From positions 1 to 46,125 of the IMG/VR virus record IMGVR_UViG_3300010379_000870: a stretch of DNA of 46,125 nucleotides. One strand, given 5' to 3'. Source of the DNA: a virus. Position 1 is the first letter of the stretch; each line of letters begins with the position of its first letter. The position numbers and the translations under genes were made by a program. The notes below the pieces were generated by a model. It did no database searches, had not been told where the DNA came from, and was given only the letters and a program-made list of their open reading frames with translations. Positions 1-8,118 of the stretch are shown here, one piece after another.

Positions 1-42
1 CGTCGAGCTACCCCAACGGCTCAGTCCCGATCGCCTTTTGTA

Positions 43-2190
43 GTGGAAAGTAAGACCCCCCGCGCGCGAATTCCGCGTGAGGGGTCGCTGGGCATTCTTC
101 GGACTGCGCAAGATAGGCTAAACCTCACGTGGATTCTGAGCAGGATCCGGCGAACGGCGGTCCAGGGCGAAGCCGGCATTAGCGACGGCGCGCTGCTGGA
201 GCGCTTTGCCGCGACCGGCGACCAGGCTGCGTTCGAGCTGCTCGTCTGGCGGCATCAACGACTCGTATTCGGCGTCTGCCGGCGCATTTTGCATGATTTC
301 CACGATGCCGAGGATGCCCTGCAAGCCACCTTCCTGATCCTCGCCCGCAAGAGCCAGAGCATCAGCAAGCATCAGGCCCTTGCTGGCTGGCTGTACCGGG
401 TCGCCTATCGCGTGGCCCTGTCGGCCCGGCCCGCGCGCGAGCGCGGAGAGGCGCAGCCGCTCGAGGCCGTGGAAGAGGTTCCCGCTCCTGCCAGTCAAGA
501 GGTGGGCGTGGAGCAGCAAGAGGTGCGCGCCTTCGTGGACGAAGAAGTGAGCCGGCTGCCGGAGAAACTGCGCACCGCAACGGTCCTCTGCTACCTCGAA
601 GGCAAGACCGTGGACGAAACTGCTCGCCAGCTCGGTTGCCCGCGCGGCACCGTGGCGAGCCGGCTGGCGCGGGCACGTGAACGCCTCCGCGTACGCTTGA
701 CGCAGCGCGGCCTGATGTTGAGCGCGGCTGCCGTCGTGGCTGCTCTTGGCGAGGCTGGCTCGTTCGCGAGGGCATCCGACAGCCTGGTCTCTCAGATCGT
801 GCGCGCCGCGAGTCCGGCCGGCCAAGGTCCAGGGCCGGCCGGCGTTTCCGCCCGAGTCTCGAAATTGACCGAGGAGGTTTTGAGGATCATGTTCATGCAG
901 AAAATCACCAAAGCGGCCGTGGTCTTGATTGCCTTCGCCGCGACATTTCTTCTGGGGAGCGGCGTAGCGCTGCGCATCTACGCCGGCGGCATGGAGCAAC
1001 CAGCGGCCGTGGCCGACGATCCGCCGCAGGCTCAGCCTGCGAAGGATCAGGCGAAGGAGCCTGCGCCGGGACCGTTGCCGGTCATCGTCCAGAAACCAGT
1101 CTGGCGCGAGTTCACGCCGTTTCAGGATTTCACGGGCAGATTAGGGCTGCGTTCGCAAGTGGATGTCCGCTCGCCCGTGGCAGGCGTAGTCAAGAATGTC
1201 TTCGTCAAACCGAACGCCACGGTCCGCAAAGGCGACCGGCTGTTCGAAATTACACGCATGAAAGATCTAAATGTGTTGCTTCAGGCCGAGGATGTTCTTG
1301 CAAAAGAAGAGCGGAAGCATCAACTAGCCACGAGTAAATGGCGCGATGCCCAAAAAGCTTACGAAGCAGGCAAGATTAGTGCTCAGGACTTGGCTCAAGC
1401 CGCCACGGAAAACAAGCTCGCTGAGGCAGCGGAGGAGAAGGCGCGCATATCTATCGGCCAAGCCCAGCTCAAGATGGCGCCGATCAAGGTCGTCTCGCCG
1501 CTAGACGGTCAGGTAGTCCGTTTGAATTGTAGCACCGGCACGGGGGTCGACGAGGATTCCTTGCAAAGCTATGTCTTTGTGCAGATCGCAACCGTCGACA
1601 CGATCACCTTCAGTTTCCACATGGACGAGCGCACTTACCTGCAATATCGCCGGCTGCTTGCCAAGGGTGAGGTAAAGGGCGTGGGCACCACAGTCAAAAC
1701 ACAGTTAGCGGACGAAGAAGGCTACCCAGGCAAAGCGGTCATCACCGGCTACGACTCACAAGTCAATGCCCAGACTGACACGATTGGCATTCATTGCACC
1801 TTGCCGGACCCTGAGCATATCTTGCTGCCCGGCATGTTTGTGCGCGTGCGCATGCCGGTAGGCAAGGCTTCCAAGGTGCTGGAGATTCCGGAGGAGTGCC
1901 TTCATAGCGATCAAGCCATGTCTCCTGGCAGCCAACTCAGCCTTCCAGGAGGCAATAAAGCAATGAACCCGGGTATGGGCATGCCGGGCGGAACGGGCGG
2001 AAATCCAGTGTCGCACTGGGTCTGGGTCGTGAACGATATGAACAATGTGGAGCGGCGCGACGTCGAACTAGGCACAATGGATGGCGACATGCGCGTGATC
2101 AAGAAGGGCCTGAGCCCCGAAGACCGCGTTATCGTCCTTTTGCCCAAGGCGCTGCGCGCAGGCGAGCGGGTCGATCCGCAGACGAAGTAG
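43..2190 (+). CDS. ECF sigma factor fused to a membrane-anchored HlyD/RND-type periplasmic adaptor
   Basis: Residues about 45-125 match sigma-70 region 2 (DAEDALQATFL core) and about 165-220 match region 4 with its helix-turn-helix (DETARQLGCPRGTVASRLAR). A hydrophobic segment lies at about 288-312. The part after residue 340 is a membrane fusion protein: lipoyl-like half motif (VRSPVAGVVKNVFVKP), an alpha-helical hairpin and a beta-barrel. The sigma domain would be cytoplasmic and the adaptor would lie across the membrane. ECF sigma factors with C-terminal membrane and sensor-like extensions are typical of Planctomycetes; pairing with an efflux adaptor suggests coupling of envelope state to transcription (inference). 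The GTG start is tentative: the frame is open to the window edge. An in-frame ATG at 889 is preceded by GGAGG and GAGG, so separate translation of the adaptor is possible. Confidence 0.85.
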   Translation: MESKTPRARIPREGSLGILRTAQDRLNLTWILSRIRRTAVQGEAGISDGALLERFAATGDQAAFELLVWRHQRLVFGVCRRILHDFHDAEDALQATFLILARKSQSISKHQALAGWLYRVAYRVALSARPARERGEAQPLEAVEEVPAPASQEVGVEQQEVRAFVDEEVSRLPEKLRTATVLCYLEGKTVDETARQLGCPRGTVASRLARARERLRVRLTQRGLMLSAAAVVAALGEAGSFARASDSLVSQIVRAASPAGQGPGPAGVSARVSKLTEEVLRIMFMQKITKAAVVLIAFAATFLLGSGVALRIYAGGMEQPAAVADDPPQAQPAKDQAKEPAPGPLPVIVQKPVWREFTPFQDFTGRLGLRSQVDVRSPVAGVVKNVFVKPNATVRKGDRLFEITRMKDLNVLLQAEDVLAKEERKHQLATSKWRDAQKAYEAGKISAQDLAQAATENKLAEAAEEKARISIGQAQLKMAPIKVVSPLDGQVVRLNCSTGTGVDEDSLQSYVFVQIATVDTITFSFHMDERTYLQYRRLLAKGEVKGVGTTVKTQLADEEGYPGKAVITGYDSQVNAQTDTIGIHCTLPDPEHILLPGMFVRVRMPVGKASKVLEIPEECLHSDQAMSPGSQLSLPGGNKAMNPGMGMPGGTGGNPVSHWVWVVNDMNNVERRDVELGTMDGDMRVIKKGLSPEDRVIVLLPKALRAGERVDPQTK

Positions 2191-2283
2191 GGCTGAGGGA
2201 ATAGGGGCCAGGGGCGAGTGACATGGTGATGTCACAAATCGGGGAGCCACGCTCCGTTTCAAATCACGGGGCAAGTCTTCCAT

Positions 2284-2340
2284 ACTAGCCCGAAGCGTAA
2301 GCGAGGTAACCAGATTGCCTCGCTGACGCTTCGGGACAGT
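2284..2340. repeat. Imperfect inverted repeat of a dispersed family
   Basis: Arms 2284-2306 and 2318-2340 are near complements built on CGAAGCGTAAGCGAGG. A further copy in the opposite sense lies at 17263-17293, inside the prophage. It may form a hairpin downstream of the sigma/adaptor gene and could serve as a terminator. The rest of the 225-base gap shows no gene. Confidence 0.75.
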
Positions 2341-2415
2341 ATGCGCGCTCGAAGGTCTCCGACGTCGCCGCTCTAGCCCTCTGTTTCTCCAGGTTTTCTC
2401 CCGTAAAACAACTCG

Positions 2416-3099
2416 ATGCTTCTCCTGAAGTTGTCGTTACGACTCGCGTTCGGGCTGGTCTTCGTCGGTAGCCTGCTCTTCCTTCCGGCCGGCACGCTCG
2501 ATTGGTGGCGCGCCTGGGTCTACCTGGGTGCGATGCTCTTGCTCATGCTGGTGGGCAGCGCCTGGTTTTACGCGTACAGCCCAGGCCTCCTCGAAGAAAG
2601 GCTCGGCGCGCCCGTGCAGCGCGCGCAGCCGTTGGCGGACAAGATTGTTTTGCTTTTCTATTTCACCTTCTACATGGCCTGGCTGGCCTTCATCCCACTC
2701 GACGCATTCCGCTGGCACCTGCTGGAGAAGCCCGGCGAAACGGTCTCCGCGCTTGGGCTGGTGCTGTACTTTTTGGGGATGGGCCTCGTCTTCCTGGCCC
2801 TCAAAGAAAACGCCTTCGCCGCTCCCGTGGTCAAGCATCAAGAAACCAGAGGGCACAAGGTAATCGACAGCGGCGTCTACGGCGTGGTCCGTCATCCGAT
2901 GTATGCAGCATTCCCACCCATCATGGTAGGCACATCGCTCTGGCTGCAATCGTACGCCGCGATCGCGATGGCGGCGTTGCCATTCGGAGCGATAACCGTG
3001 CGCATTCTCCTCGAGGAAGCATTCCTGCGCCGCGAGCTGCCGGGGTATGAGGAGTACATGCGCCGCGTGAAGTGGCGGGTGCTGCCGGGGGTTTGGTGA
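2416..3099 (+). CDS. Isoprenylcysteine carboxyl methyltransferase-like membrane protein
   Basis: A 227-residue polytopic protein with about five hydrophobic segments. The C-terminal half has the hallmark of the ICMT/PEMT-type methyltransferase family: VYGVVRHPMYAAF near residue 157 followed by a hydrophobic helix and EEAFLRRELPGYEEYMRRV, which form the S-adenosylmethionine and substrate pocket in that family. In bacteria, members methylate small lipophilic substrates or have unknown targets; the substrate cannot be read from sequence. Length is normal for the family. It is a stand-alone gene between the sigma/adaptor fusion and the prophage edge, and probably the last clear host gene on this side. 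Confidence 0.85.
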   Translation: MLLLKLSLRLAFGLVFVGSLLFLPAGTLDWWRAWVYLGAMLLLMLVGSAWFYAYSPGLLEERLGAPVQRAQPLADKIVLLFYFTFYMAWLAFIPLDAFRWHLLEKPGETVSALGLVLYFLGMGLVFLALKENAFAAPVVKHQETRGHKVIDSGVYGVVRHPMYAAFPPIMVGTSLWLQSYAAIAMAALPFGAITVRILLEEAFLRRELPGYEEYMRRVKWRVLPGVW

Positions 3100-3203
3100 G
3101 GGGGAAAATTGGCGACTGGGCGGAGCGCCCCAGCGCGTTCCTTCTCGCTTTCGCATACTAGCTGTTTCTCAGTTGAGTTGGTACGTCAGTGAGATCACGC
3201 CGA

Positions 3204-3223
3204 GCGCCTTCTTTTGAAGGCGC
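3204..3223 (+). terminator. Short perfect hairpin after the methyltransferase gene
   Basis: Perfect 8-bp arms (GCGCCTTC and its complement) with a TTTT loop. There is no T-run after the stem, so an intrinsic terminator is only a suggestion. Nothing else was recognised in 3100-3290. Confidence 0.3.
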
Positions 3224-3299
3224 GTCGCTACACTTTCGCATGCACTCGCGGTAGCCCATCGAGTGTTTCCAGCAGCGGCCGCGATTTTTATTCTTGATA

Positions 3300-3311
3300 A
3301 TGTACGTACAT
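3300..3311. promoter_or_regulatory. Palindromic operator candidate upstream of the RHH/kinase operon
   Basis: ATGTACGTACAT is a perfect 12-base palindrome about 60 bases before the first gene of the operon. A second palindrome, TGTGCGCACA, lies at 3355-3364 just before the start codon. Ribbon-helix-helix proteins commonly bind short inverted repeats in their own promoters, so autoregulation by the first gene is a plausible inference. Confidence 0.35.
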
Positions 3312-3337
3312 GATAGTGGATGTGAAATGGCGATCCG

Positions 3338-3366
3338 TTGACTTTTTATTAAAATGTGCGCACAAT
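3338..3366 (+). promoter_or_regulatory. Sigma70-like promoter for the RHH/RuvC-like/kinase operon
   Basis: TTGACT at 3338-3343 and CACAAT at 3361-3366 are separated by 17 bases. The palindrome TGTGCGCACA (3355-3364) overlaps the -10 element. The predicted start of transcription falls at or next to the ATG at 3373, so the first message could be leaderless. Confidence 0.4.
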
Positions 3367-3372
3367 ATCAGA

Positions 3373-3567
3373 ATGGAAGACAAAAGAGAACCGGGACGGC
3401 CGCCAGTCGGCGAAAAAGCCCAGAATGCTAGGCTATACGTTCGTGCCGTCGATTCAGAAAAAGAGCTGCTCGAAGATGCCGCACGTCAAGCGGGCATGAC
3501 ACTTTCCGACTGGATTCGCGACCGCCTTACTAAAGCTGCTCGTCGCGAACTGAAACGCTATACGTGA
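3373..3567 (+). CDS. Ribbon-helix-helix (CopG/DUF1778-like) DNA-binding protein
   Basis: A 64-residue basic protein. The pattern is a basic N-terminus (GRPPVGEKAQNARLYVRAV), a beta strand, then two helices with the turn QAGMTLSDWIRDRL, as in small CopG/Arc-type repressors and antitoxins. The frame extends upstream to an ATG at 3310, but the 3373 ATG fits the promoter position and the conserved fold. It is the first gene of an operon: 16 bases separate it from the RuvC-like gene. Likely role: dimeric DNA-binding regulator of the operon, or antitoxin-like partner (inference). Confidence 0.6.
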   Translation: MEDKREPGRPPVGEKAQNARLYVRAVDSEKELLEDAARQAGMTLSDWIRDRLTKAARRELKRYT

Positions 3568-3583
3568 CTGGAGGAACCGCCCC

Positions 3584-4063
3584 ATGCGCGCAATCGGTTT
3601 TCGGGCCGAACCGACCGTCGTCCACTTTGCCATCGTCGAGGGCACAAGAGATCGCCCAGTGGTGTTGACTAGGAATAAGTTCGCTGCGCCCAAGACTTAC
3701 GACGATGCCGACCAACTCGTTTGGTATCGAGAGAAAGTGCGTGGAATTATTCAGAACCACAGCGCGGACGTTGCTGGCGTTCGTTTCCCAGAAGCGAGAT
3801 CTCAGTCGGCTGGGACTTCGAGCGCTATGCGTCGCCTGCGGATCGAGGGCGTAGTAATGGAGGCCGCGCGGTCACTGGCCATCCCAATCAAAGCTGCTGG
3901 TGGACTTCAGCATATTCGGGCGAAATTGGGGATGTCTCATTCTCCAAAGGAATACATGGCTGGTGACAGGGAAGTCCGCGGCGTTCAGCTCTCGGACCAC
4001 CCAAAGCAGATGCAGGAGGCAATTCTGATTGCAACAGCAGCTCTCGACGGAGACAGCAAATGA
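3584..4063 (+). CDS. RNase H-fold, RuvC-like protein of unknown function
   Basis: A 159-residue protein resembling RuvC/RNase H-fold domains: a first strand (RAIGFRAEP) with a possible acidic residue E9, a second strand ending in E70 (VAGVRFPE), and a final helix QEAILIATAAL that resembles the closing DALA-type motif with E145. The classical first aspartate is not present, so nuclease activity is uncertain. The RBS GGAG lies upstream, and the stop codon overlaps the kinase start (ATGA). The strict coupling to an RHH protein and a kinase suggests a single functional unit. The fold assignment is by eye. Confidence 0.5.
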   Translation: MRAIGFRAEPTVVHFAIVEGTRDRPVVLTRNKFAAPKTYDDADQLVWYREKVRGIIQNHSADVAGVRFPEARSQSAGTSSAMRRLRIEGVVMEAARSLAIPIKAAGGLQHIRAKLGMSHSPKEYMAGDREVRGVQLSDHPKQMQEAILIATAALDGDSK

Positions 4064-5133
4064 GCACGATTGCCATCTGCAATTTTCAGTACTTCAAGAT
4101 CAAAGAGATCGGCCGCGGTAATTTTGGAGTAGTTCACCTAATCGACGATCCGCAACTTGCTGGCCAGTTCGCGGCAAAAGAAATACCGTGCGCAAGCTTT
4201 CCGAACGGCGCCTTCGAGACTTACTATGCGGAAGCCCAAGCGATGCATGCTTCTGCTTGCCCCCACGTCGTCAAGATTCGCGCCGCTGGAAGAAACACAG
4301 ACTATATCACTCTTATAATGGAGCACTACAAGAACGGATCGCTCGAAGGCAGAATTCGGTTTAACCCACTATCACCCCTTGATTCGATCCACGTCGGTCA
4401 AGATATGCTGATTGGTCTGGCCGCAATTCATCGCAGCCAGATCACTCACTTCGACATCAAGCCTTCCAATGTCCTTTTTGACGATCAGGGGCGTGCCCTG
4501 GTTGCCGACTTCGGACAAGCGCGCAGAATTGGGAAGAATGGCTTCGCCAATGCGCCAGGGATGTACCAGTGGGGGCGACCACCGGAAGCAGTAAGCGCAT
4601 TCGCAGGTAACCAACTTTCAGACGTGTACCAAGTCGGGTTGACCTTATACCGAGCTGTGAATGGGGAGGCGTTTTACAAAGAGCAGGCCACTCGTTATCC
4701 AGTGAATACAGCAGAAGGCCAGGCAAAGCTTGAACGTGCAATCATAACGGGCAAATTCCCCCAAAGGAACGCATTCCAGCCGCATGTGCCGGACGGCTTA
4801 CGACGCGTCATCCGCAAGGCATTACGAGTCGATCCGGCTAGAAGATACCAAAACGCTGACGATTTCGACGCTGCCCTTGGAAAGGTAAATCCTGCGCTAA
4901 ACTGGATTATGACAAGAAAGCAGGATGGCAATACACGATGGGAGGCTAGCCGGGACCGGCATGCCTCGCTTATCGTCGATCTTCTTCAAGAAGCTGGTAG
5001 TTATGAAGTCGAAGTCCGCAGTGTCTCAGGCGGTTGCACCAGGAAGAAGCAAGAAGGGTCGCTTTGGAGAAAAGGCATGTCCGCTGACGAGGCGGACTTG
5101 CATCTTCAAGAACTTTTCACTTCCTTGCCTTAA
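4060..5133 (+). CDS. Hanks-type serine/threonine protein kinase with a C-terminal extension
   Basis: A 357-residue cytosolic kinase with all core motifs: glycine loop GRGNFGVV (18-25), ATP lysine K40, catalytic loop HFDIKPSNVLF with D132, K134 and N137 (HFD replaces HRD), DFG at 150-152, an APE-like PPE at 174-176, and D188 in SDVYQVG. The kinase core ends near residue 280. About 75 further residues form a small alpha/beta-looking domain without recognised homology. There is no transmembrane segment or PASTA/WD40 sensor, unlike most planctomycete kinases. It overlaps the RuvC-like gene by 4 bases. The GC content looks lower than the terminase region. HRD-to-HFD replacement removes the arginine that usually contacts a phosphorylated activation loop, suggesting control by a partner rather than by loop phosphorylation (inference). 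Confidence 0.85.
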   Translation: MSTIAICNFQYFKIKEIGRGNFGVVHLIDDPQLAGQFAAKEIPCASFPNGAFETYYAEAQAMHASACPHVVKIRAAGRNTDYITLIMEHYKNGSLEGRIRFNPLSPLDSIHVGQDMLIGLAAIHRSQITHFDIKPSNVLFDDQGRALVADFGQARRIGKNGFANAPGMYQWGRPPEAVSAFAGNQLSDVYQVGLTLYRAVNGEAFYKEQATRYPVNTAEGQAKLERAIITGKFPQRNAFQPHVPDGLRRVIRKALRVDPARRYQNADDFDAALGKVNPALNWIMTRKQDGNTRWEASRDRHASLIVDLLQEAGSYEVEVRSVSGGCTRKKQEGSLWRKGMSADEADLHLQELFTSLP

Positions 5134-5308
5134 TCGGCTGCGTATATGTACCAGTGGACTGCCAGCGGGTGCCCTTGTTGGCCAGTTTCACCGCATCGAT
5201 TCGCTCATCCACACAATGTTTACAGTATGGATTTTGAGCGTAGCCAGCTTCAGAGACAGCCATCTCGCGGCGGCAATACAAACAGCGGCGAACGATTTCA
5301 AATAACAT
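5117..5308 (-). CDS. Small zinc-ribbon protein
   Basis: A 63-residue protein with CLYC near the N-terminus and CKHC about 21 residues later, a C-x2-C / C-x2-C zinc ribbon. The ATG at 5308 is preferred over one 12 bases upstream because GGAGG (complement of 5314-5318) sits 5 bases before it. It converges on the kinase gene and overlaps its 3' end by 17 bases. It is the first minus-strand gene at this edge of the prophage. Function unknown. Confidence 0.55.
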   Translation of the reverse strand: MLFEIVRRCLYCRREMAVSEAGYAQNPYCKHCVDERIDAVKLANKGTRWQSTGTYTQPIKARK

Positions 5309-5774
5309 GGCAACCTCCACGCCCAGCCGTCCTTAACTTGGCGTGACAGAAAGGCGACTCGCTCCAAAATTCCGCAGCACCAGCTGACAAAAAGCCCCCC
5401 CAGAAGTGCCCGGCGGAGCTTCAGATAGGATTATCGTCAAGTAGCCCAGCTGAAAATCACCATTGCCCTTGACAAATCATAACGGTCAGCTGCCAAAAAT
5501 CAACCCCAAAACTGAACCAGTGTTCACGAAATAGAAAAGCTAGGCGTTACAACCATTACGCTGGGATCAGCTTGACTTGACGCAATTCGGGCACAATGAA
5601 TTTGGGCGTCTTGGCGCTTCCCATGCCAAATTGTGTTTTCTACCCTTCTTGTAACTTGTCAAACTGTACCACTAGCGATAGAGCATAGGCGAGCTTAGTG
5701 AAACTCATCATCAGCAGATAGACCGCGTCAAGCACATTTTGTAGCAGCCCTGCCACTGCCACATCGCGTTCCCA
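5309..5774. other. Gene-poor stretch at the left edge of the prophage
   Basis: No convincing gene. It is richer in A/T than its neighbours and contains several stray TTGACA/TTGACT boxes. On the minus strand a 22-codon ORF (5556-5624) reads MGSAKTPKFIVPELRQVKLI plus two residues and follows, in the same frame, another short ORF that ends at a TAG. This could be a remnant of a longer gene. An attachment site might lie here but cannot be identified without the right end. Confidence 0.4.
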
Positions 5775-7328
5775 TCATTTTCGCCCACCTCTCCCATTCC
5801 ACAACTCCACCGCCAACCTCCGCGCCATCTCCAACGCATCCGGCCCATCATCGTGATCGCCTGCAGGGAAGTCGCGCAACTGCTGCACCAGCAGCATCGT
5901 GCCTGGCGAGCGTGCTTTGAACCGCAGCCGTTTCTGCGCCAACGCTGGCCCCAGGCGCCGGATGCGCACCAGCTTGTTCGTCGTGTTGTTTACGCCGTAG
6001 ATCGGCATCGCTATTTTCTCAAGCGTTCCAACGCGTTTGAAATCGGGACGAAAGAGCTCTTGAAACTGGTTGACCTCGATGCCGAAGCCGTCAGGTTTCC
6101 ACTGGCGGACGTGTTCCACGCCGTCGGCGACGATTTGCGGCATGGGGCGGCGTTGCAGATCGGCTTCGCAGTATTCGTAGCCCTGGGCGTCCCGGCCGTA
6201 GCGGACGTAGGCGGAGTAGTCGCCCGTGTTGGCGTCCTTGCCTTTGCTCGGGTCCAGCGCCAGCGTGCGGATTTCCAGGCCCTCGGGCCAGGCGTCGAAC
6301 CAGAAGCCGGGATAATCGAAGTAGCTGGCCGTCCATTCGCATAGCTCGGGGTTCACCGGGTCGGATTGCTTTTCGCTGGCGAAGGCGGCCGGGCCTATGG
6401 ACGCGCGCAGGCACATCAGCGAGTACAGGTCCTCCAGCTCGGCCCATAAAACCTGGGCGCCAGCGTCCATCTCGGCCTTGTGCTGCTCGTAGAACGTGCG
6501 GGCAGCCTGTTCGTGCTCGGCGTCCTCATAGTTCTGGTAGAGCAGCTCCCACTCGGCCCACAGGTCCATGCGCGTAGGCCAGGCTTGCACCGACTGGAAG
6601 ATGCGCGAGCGCCAGCCGGGCGAGCGGCGCAGCTTGAGCACCAGGCAGTCGCGGTGCAGCGTCGTGCCGAGCACCAGAATGTTCGTGCCGGGGGTACCCG
6701 CATTCATGAGGGCCTTGGTGAACCAGTTCCACGATTTGTCGCGGAGCAGGGCACTGGTCATGTGCTCTTCGTTTTCGGGATCGTCCACGATGATAAGGCT
6801 GGGCCGATCCGCGCGATTGCGCCGGCCACGGATGCGCGAGCCGGTGCCAAGCGCCTCGATGACGACGCCGTTGCGCAAGCGGATGCGCTCCTGTCGCCAA
6901 ATATCGCCGGGAGCCGCGACGTGAGAGTAAGCGCGGCCCAGGGCCATATTATCTTGCAGCTCATTGCGGATCGCCTCCAGCCAGATCCACGCCTGGCCCG
7001 TTGTATCGCTGACGATCTGGATGTAAGGCTCCAGGCCATGCACGGCGCAGTAAAGCGGATAGGCGAAGCTCGACCAGGTGCTCTTGGCGCAGCCACGCGG
7101 CGCGATCACATCGAGCCGCGTGCCCCGGCGCGTGTGCAGCGTATCCAGCTCGCCCGCCAGCCAGCAATGAAAGGCAGAAGGCGGACGATAGAAGTAAGCC
7201 GGCAGGTAGGTCGTGCACCAGTCCGCGAGCGGCGGCGGAGCGAGACGCCTACTCAGCGCACCTGCACGATCGAGCTTCCGCCATCGATGCCGCAAGCGAC
7301 GAACCTCGACGCGAAGGTCGTGGAGCAT
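5775..7328 (-). CDS. terL: Phage terminase large subunit
   Basis: A 517-residue packaging motor. Walker A APRGCAKST (76-84), Walker B SLIIVDDPENEE (177-188) and a coupling motif LVLGTTLH (219-226) form the ATPase. The C-terminal RNase H-like nuclease shows TLALDPSKGKDANTGDYSAY and a final acidic cluster DDGPDALEMA. It cuts and translocates phage DNA into proheads with the small subunit and portal. The frame is open to 7514, but those 62 residues are a translated palindromic repeat. The ATG at 7328 has GAGGGA upstream and begins the phage-like sequence. It is the last gene of the minus-strand transcript. Confidence 0.92.
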   Translation of the reverse strand: MLHDLRVEVRRLRHRWRKLDRAGALSRRLAPPPLADWCTTYLPAYFYRPPSAFHCWLAGELDTLHTRRGTRLDVIAPRGCAKSTWSSFAYPLYCAVHGLEPYIQIVSDTTGQAWIWLEAIRNELQDNMALGRAYSHVAAPGDIWRQERIRLRNGVVIEALGTGSRIRGRRNRADRPSLIIVDDPENEEHMTSALLRDKSWNWFTKALMNAGTPGTNILVLGTTLHRDCLVLKLRRSPGWRSRIFQSVQAWPTRMDLWAEWELLYQNYEDAEHEQAARTFYEQHKAEMDAGAQVLWAELEDLYSLMCLRASIGPAAFASEKQSDPVNPELCEWTASYFDYPGFWFDAWPEGLEIRTLALDPSKGKDANTGDYSAYVRYGRDAQGYEYCEADLQRRPMPQIVADGVEHVRQWKPDGFGIEVNQFQELFRPDFKRVGTLEKIAMPIYGVNNTTNKLVRIRRLGPALAQKRLRFKARSPGTMLLVQQLRDFPAGDHDDGPDALEMARRLAVELWNGRGGRK

Positions 7329-7369
7329 GTGGGCTTCCCTCAAGAATCTGGTCGTAAGCAGCGAATTTT

Positions 7370-7460
7370 CGTTTAACCGCGAGCCAGCGGCGAGCGCGTG
7401 TGCAGAAGGGAAAGAGTGTCCTGTCTGTACACGCGCTCGCCGCTGGCTCGCGGTTAAACG
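7370..7460. repeat. Long palindromic repeat element (36-base arms)
   Basis: Arms 7370-7405 and 7425-7460 are complementary at 35 of 36 positions, with a 19-base loop. The core is TTTAACCGCGAGCCAGCGG. The same unit occurs at 13497-13531, 13592-13627 and, inverted, 13647-13682. It lies between terminase small and large subunit genes and would fold into a strong hairpin in the message. Positions 7520-7560 hold a second repeat type built on CGCCCCTAGCCCC-like words. Confidence 0.9.
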
Positions 7461-7556
7461 AGCCGCCGCACGAAGTGGGGGAGGAGCGAGAAGAACATCG
7501 CTTGCGCACCTCACGTTTTCCCAACTTTCTCGCCCCTCGCCCCTACTCCCCAGCCC

Positions 7557-8021
7557 CTATTCCCTAATCCCTCTCATCTCCCGGCGTAGGACGGCGAGTT
7601 CCCGCGCGAGGGCGGCGATCTTTTCGCTCTCTTTTCTGCCCCAGCGGTCCGCGTGTTTGCGTTCAGCGTGCCAGGCGGCGGCGGTCCAGTCGGCGCGGGC
7701 GAATTTCTCCACCACTTCCTTGGTGCCGTCGCGCTTGGTGCGCGTCACGCGCTCAAGCACCTGGCCGCCGAGCATCGCCTGGCGAATGATCGCCAGGTCC
7801 TGAACCTCGGCGTCCGACTCGGCCTTCAGGATTGCTTCGCGGAAGAGACGGTATTGGCCGGTCCTGGCACGCCGGCCGCGGGCTAGCCAACGATAGTAGG
7901 TCGTTTTCGAAATCCCGGCGGACTGGGCAGCCACTGCGGGATCATTGCCGGCGGCAATGCGCTTGGTGATCTCCGCGAGCAATTGCGACGTCAGTTTGGT
8001 GCGCCGGCCGTGGCTTGGCAT
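7557..8021 (-). CDS. Terminase small subunit-like helix-turn-helix protein
   Basis: A 154-residue protein. An N-terminal helix-turn-helix (VAAQSAGISKTTYYRWLARG, about 28-47) resembles the DNA-recognition domain of phage terminase small subunits. A helical oligomerisation-like middle follows, then a basic RKHADRWGRKE stretch and a C-terminal helix. RBS AGGA lies 6-7 bases upstream of ATG. Its position directly before the large subunit supports a role in recognising the packaging site. The assignment rests on domain type and context. Confidence 0.75.
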   Translation of the reverse strand: MPSHGRRTKLTSQLLAEITKRIAAGNDPAVAAQSAGISKTTYYRWLARGRRARTGQYRLFREAILKAESDAEVQDLAIIRQAMLGGQVLERVTRTKRDGTKEVVEKFARADWTAAAWHAERKHADRWGRKESEKIAALARELAVLRREMRGIRE

Positions 8022-8032
8022 TTTGTCTTCCT

Positions 8033-8110
8033 AGGGCGTAGCGGTTACACAACCTAGCGCAGGGTGCGCTGCGCGACCGATAGGTCCAATAGGACCCAGG
8101 GGACCTATTT
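8033..8110. repeat. Dispersed repeat GCGTAGCGGTTACACAAC
   Basis: The motif at about 8036-8053, followed by a GCGCAGGGTGCGCTGCGCGA word, recurs at 17025-17042 with CCAGGGTCGCGGCAGCGCA after it. A short palindrome based on AGGTCC/GGACCT follows at 8081-8107. It fills the gap between the ABC/GNAT gene and the terminase small subunit gene. Confidence 0.65.
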
Positions 8111-8118
8111 CGTCTTTT

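Noticed and set aside
118-999. Minus-strand frame of 293 codons
   Set aside because: Antisense to the sigma-factor domain and without motifs.
5309-5774. Attachment site or integrase
   Set aside because: No tRNA end, no repeated core and no recombinase seen in the window; the right end is missing.
6480-7376. Plus-strand frame of 298 codons
   Set aside because: Antisense to the terminase large subunit, whose Walker and nuclease motifs are unmistakable.
7329-7514. N-terminal extension of the terminase
   Set aside because: It is the translated palindromic repeat; the ATG at 7328 has a good ribosome-binding site.
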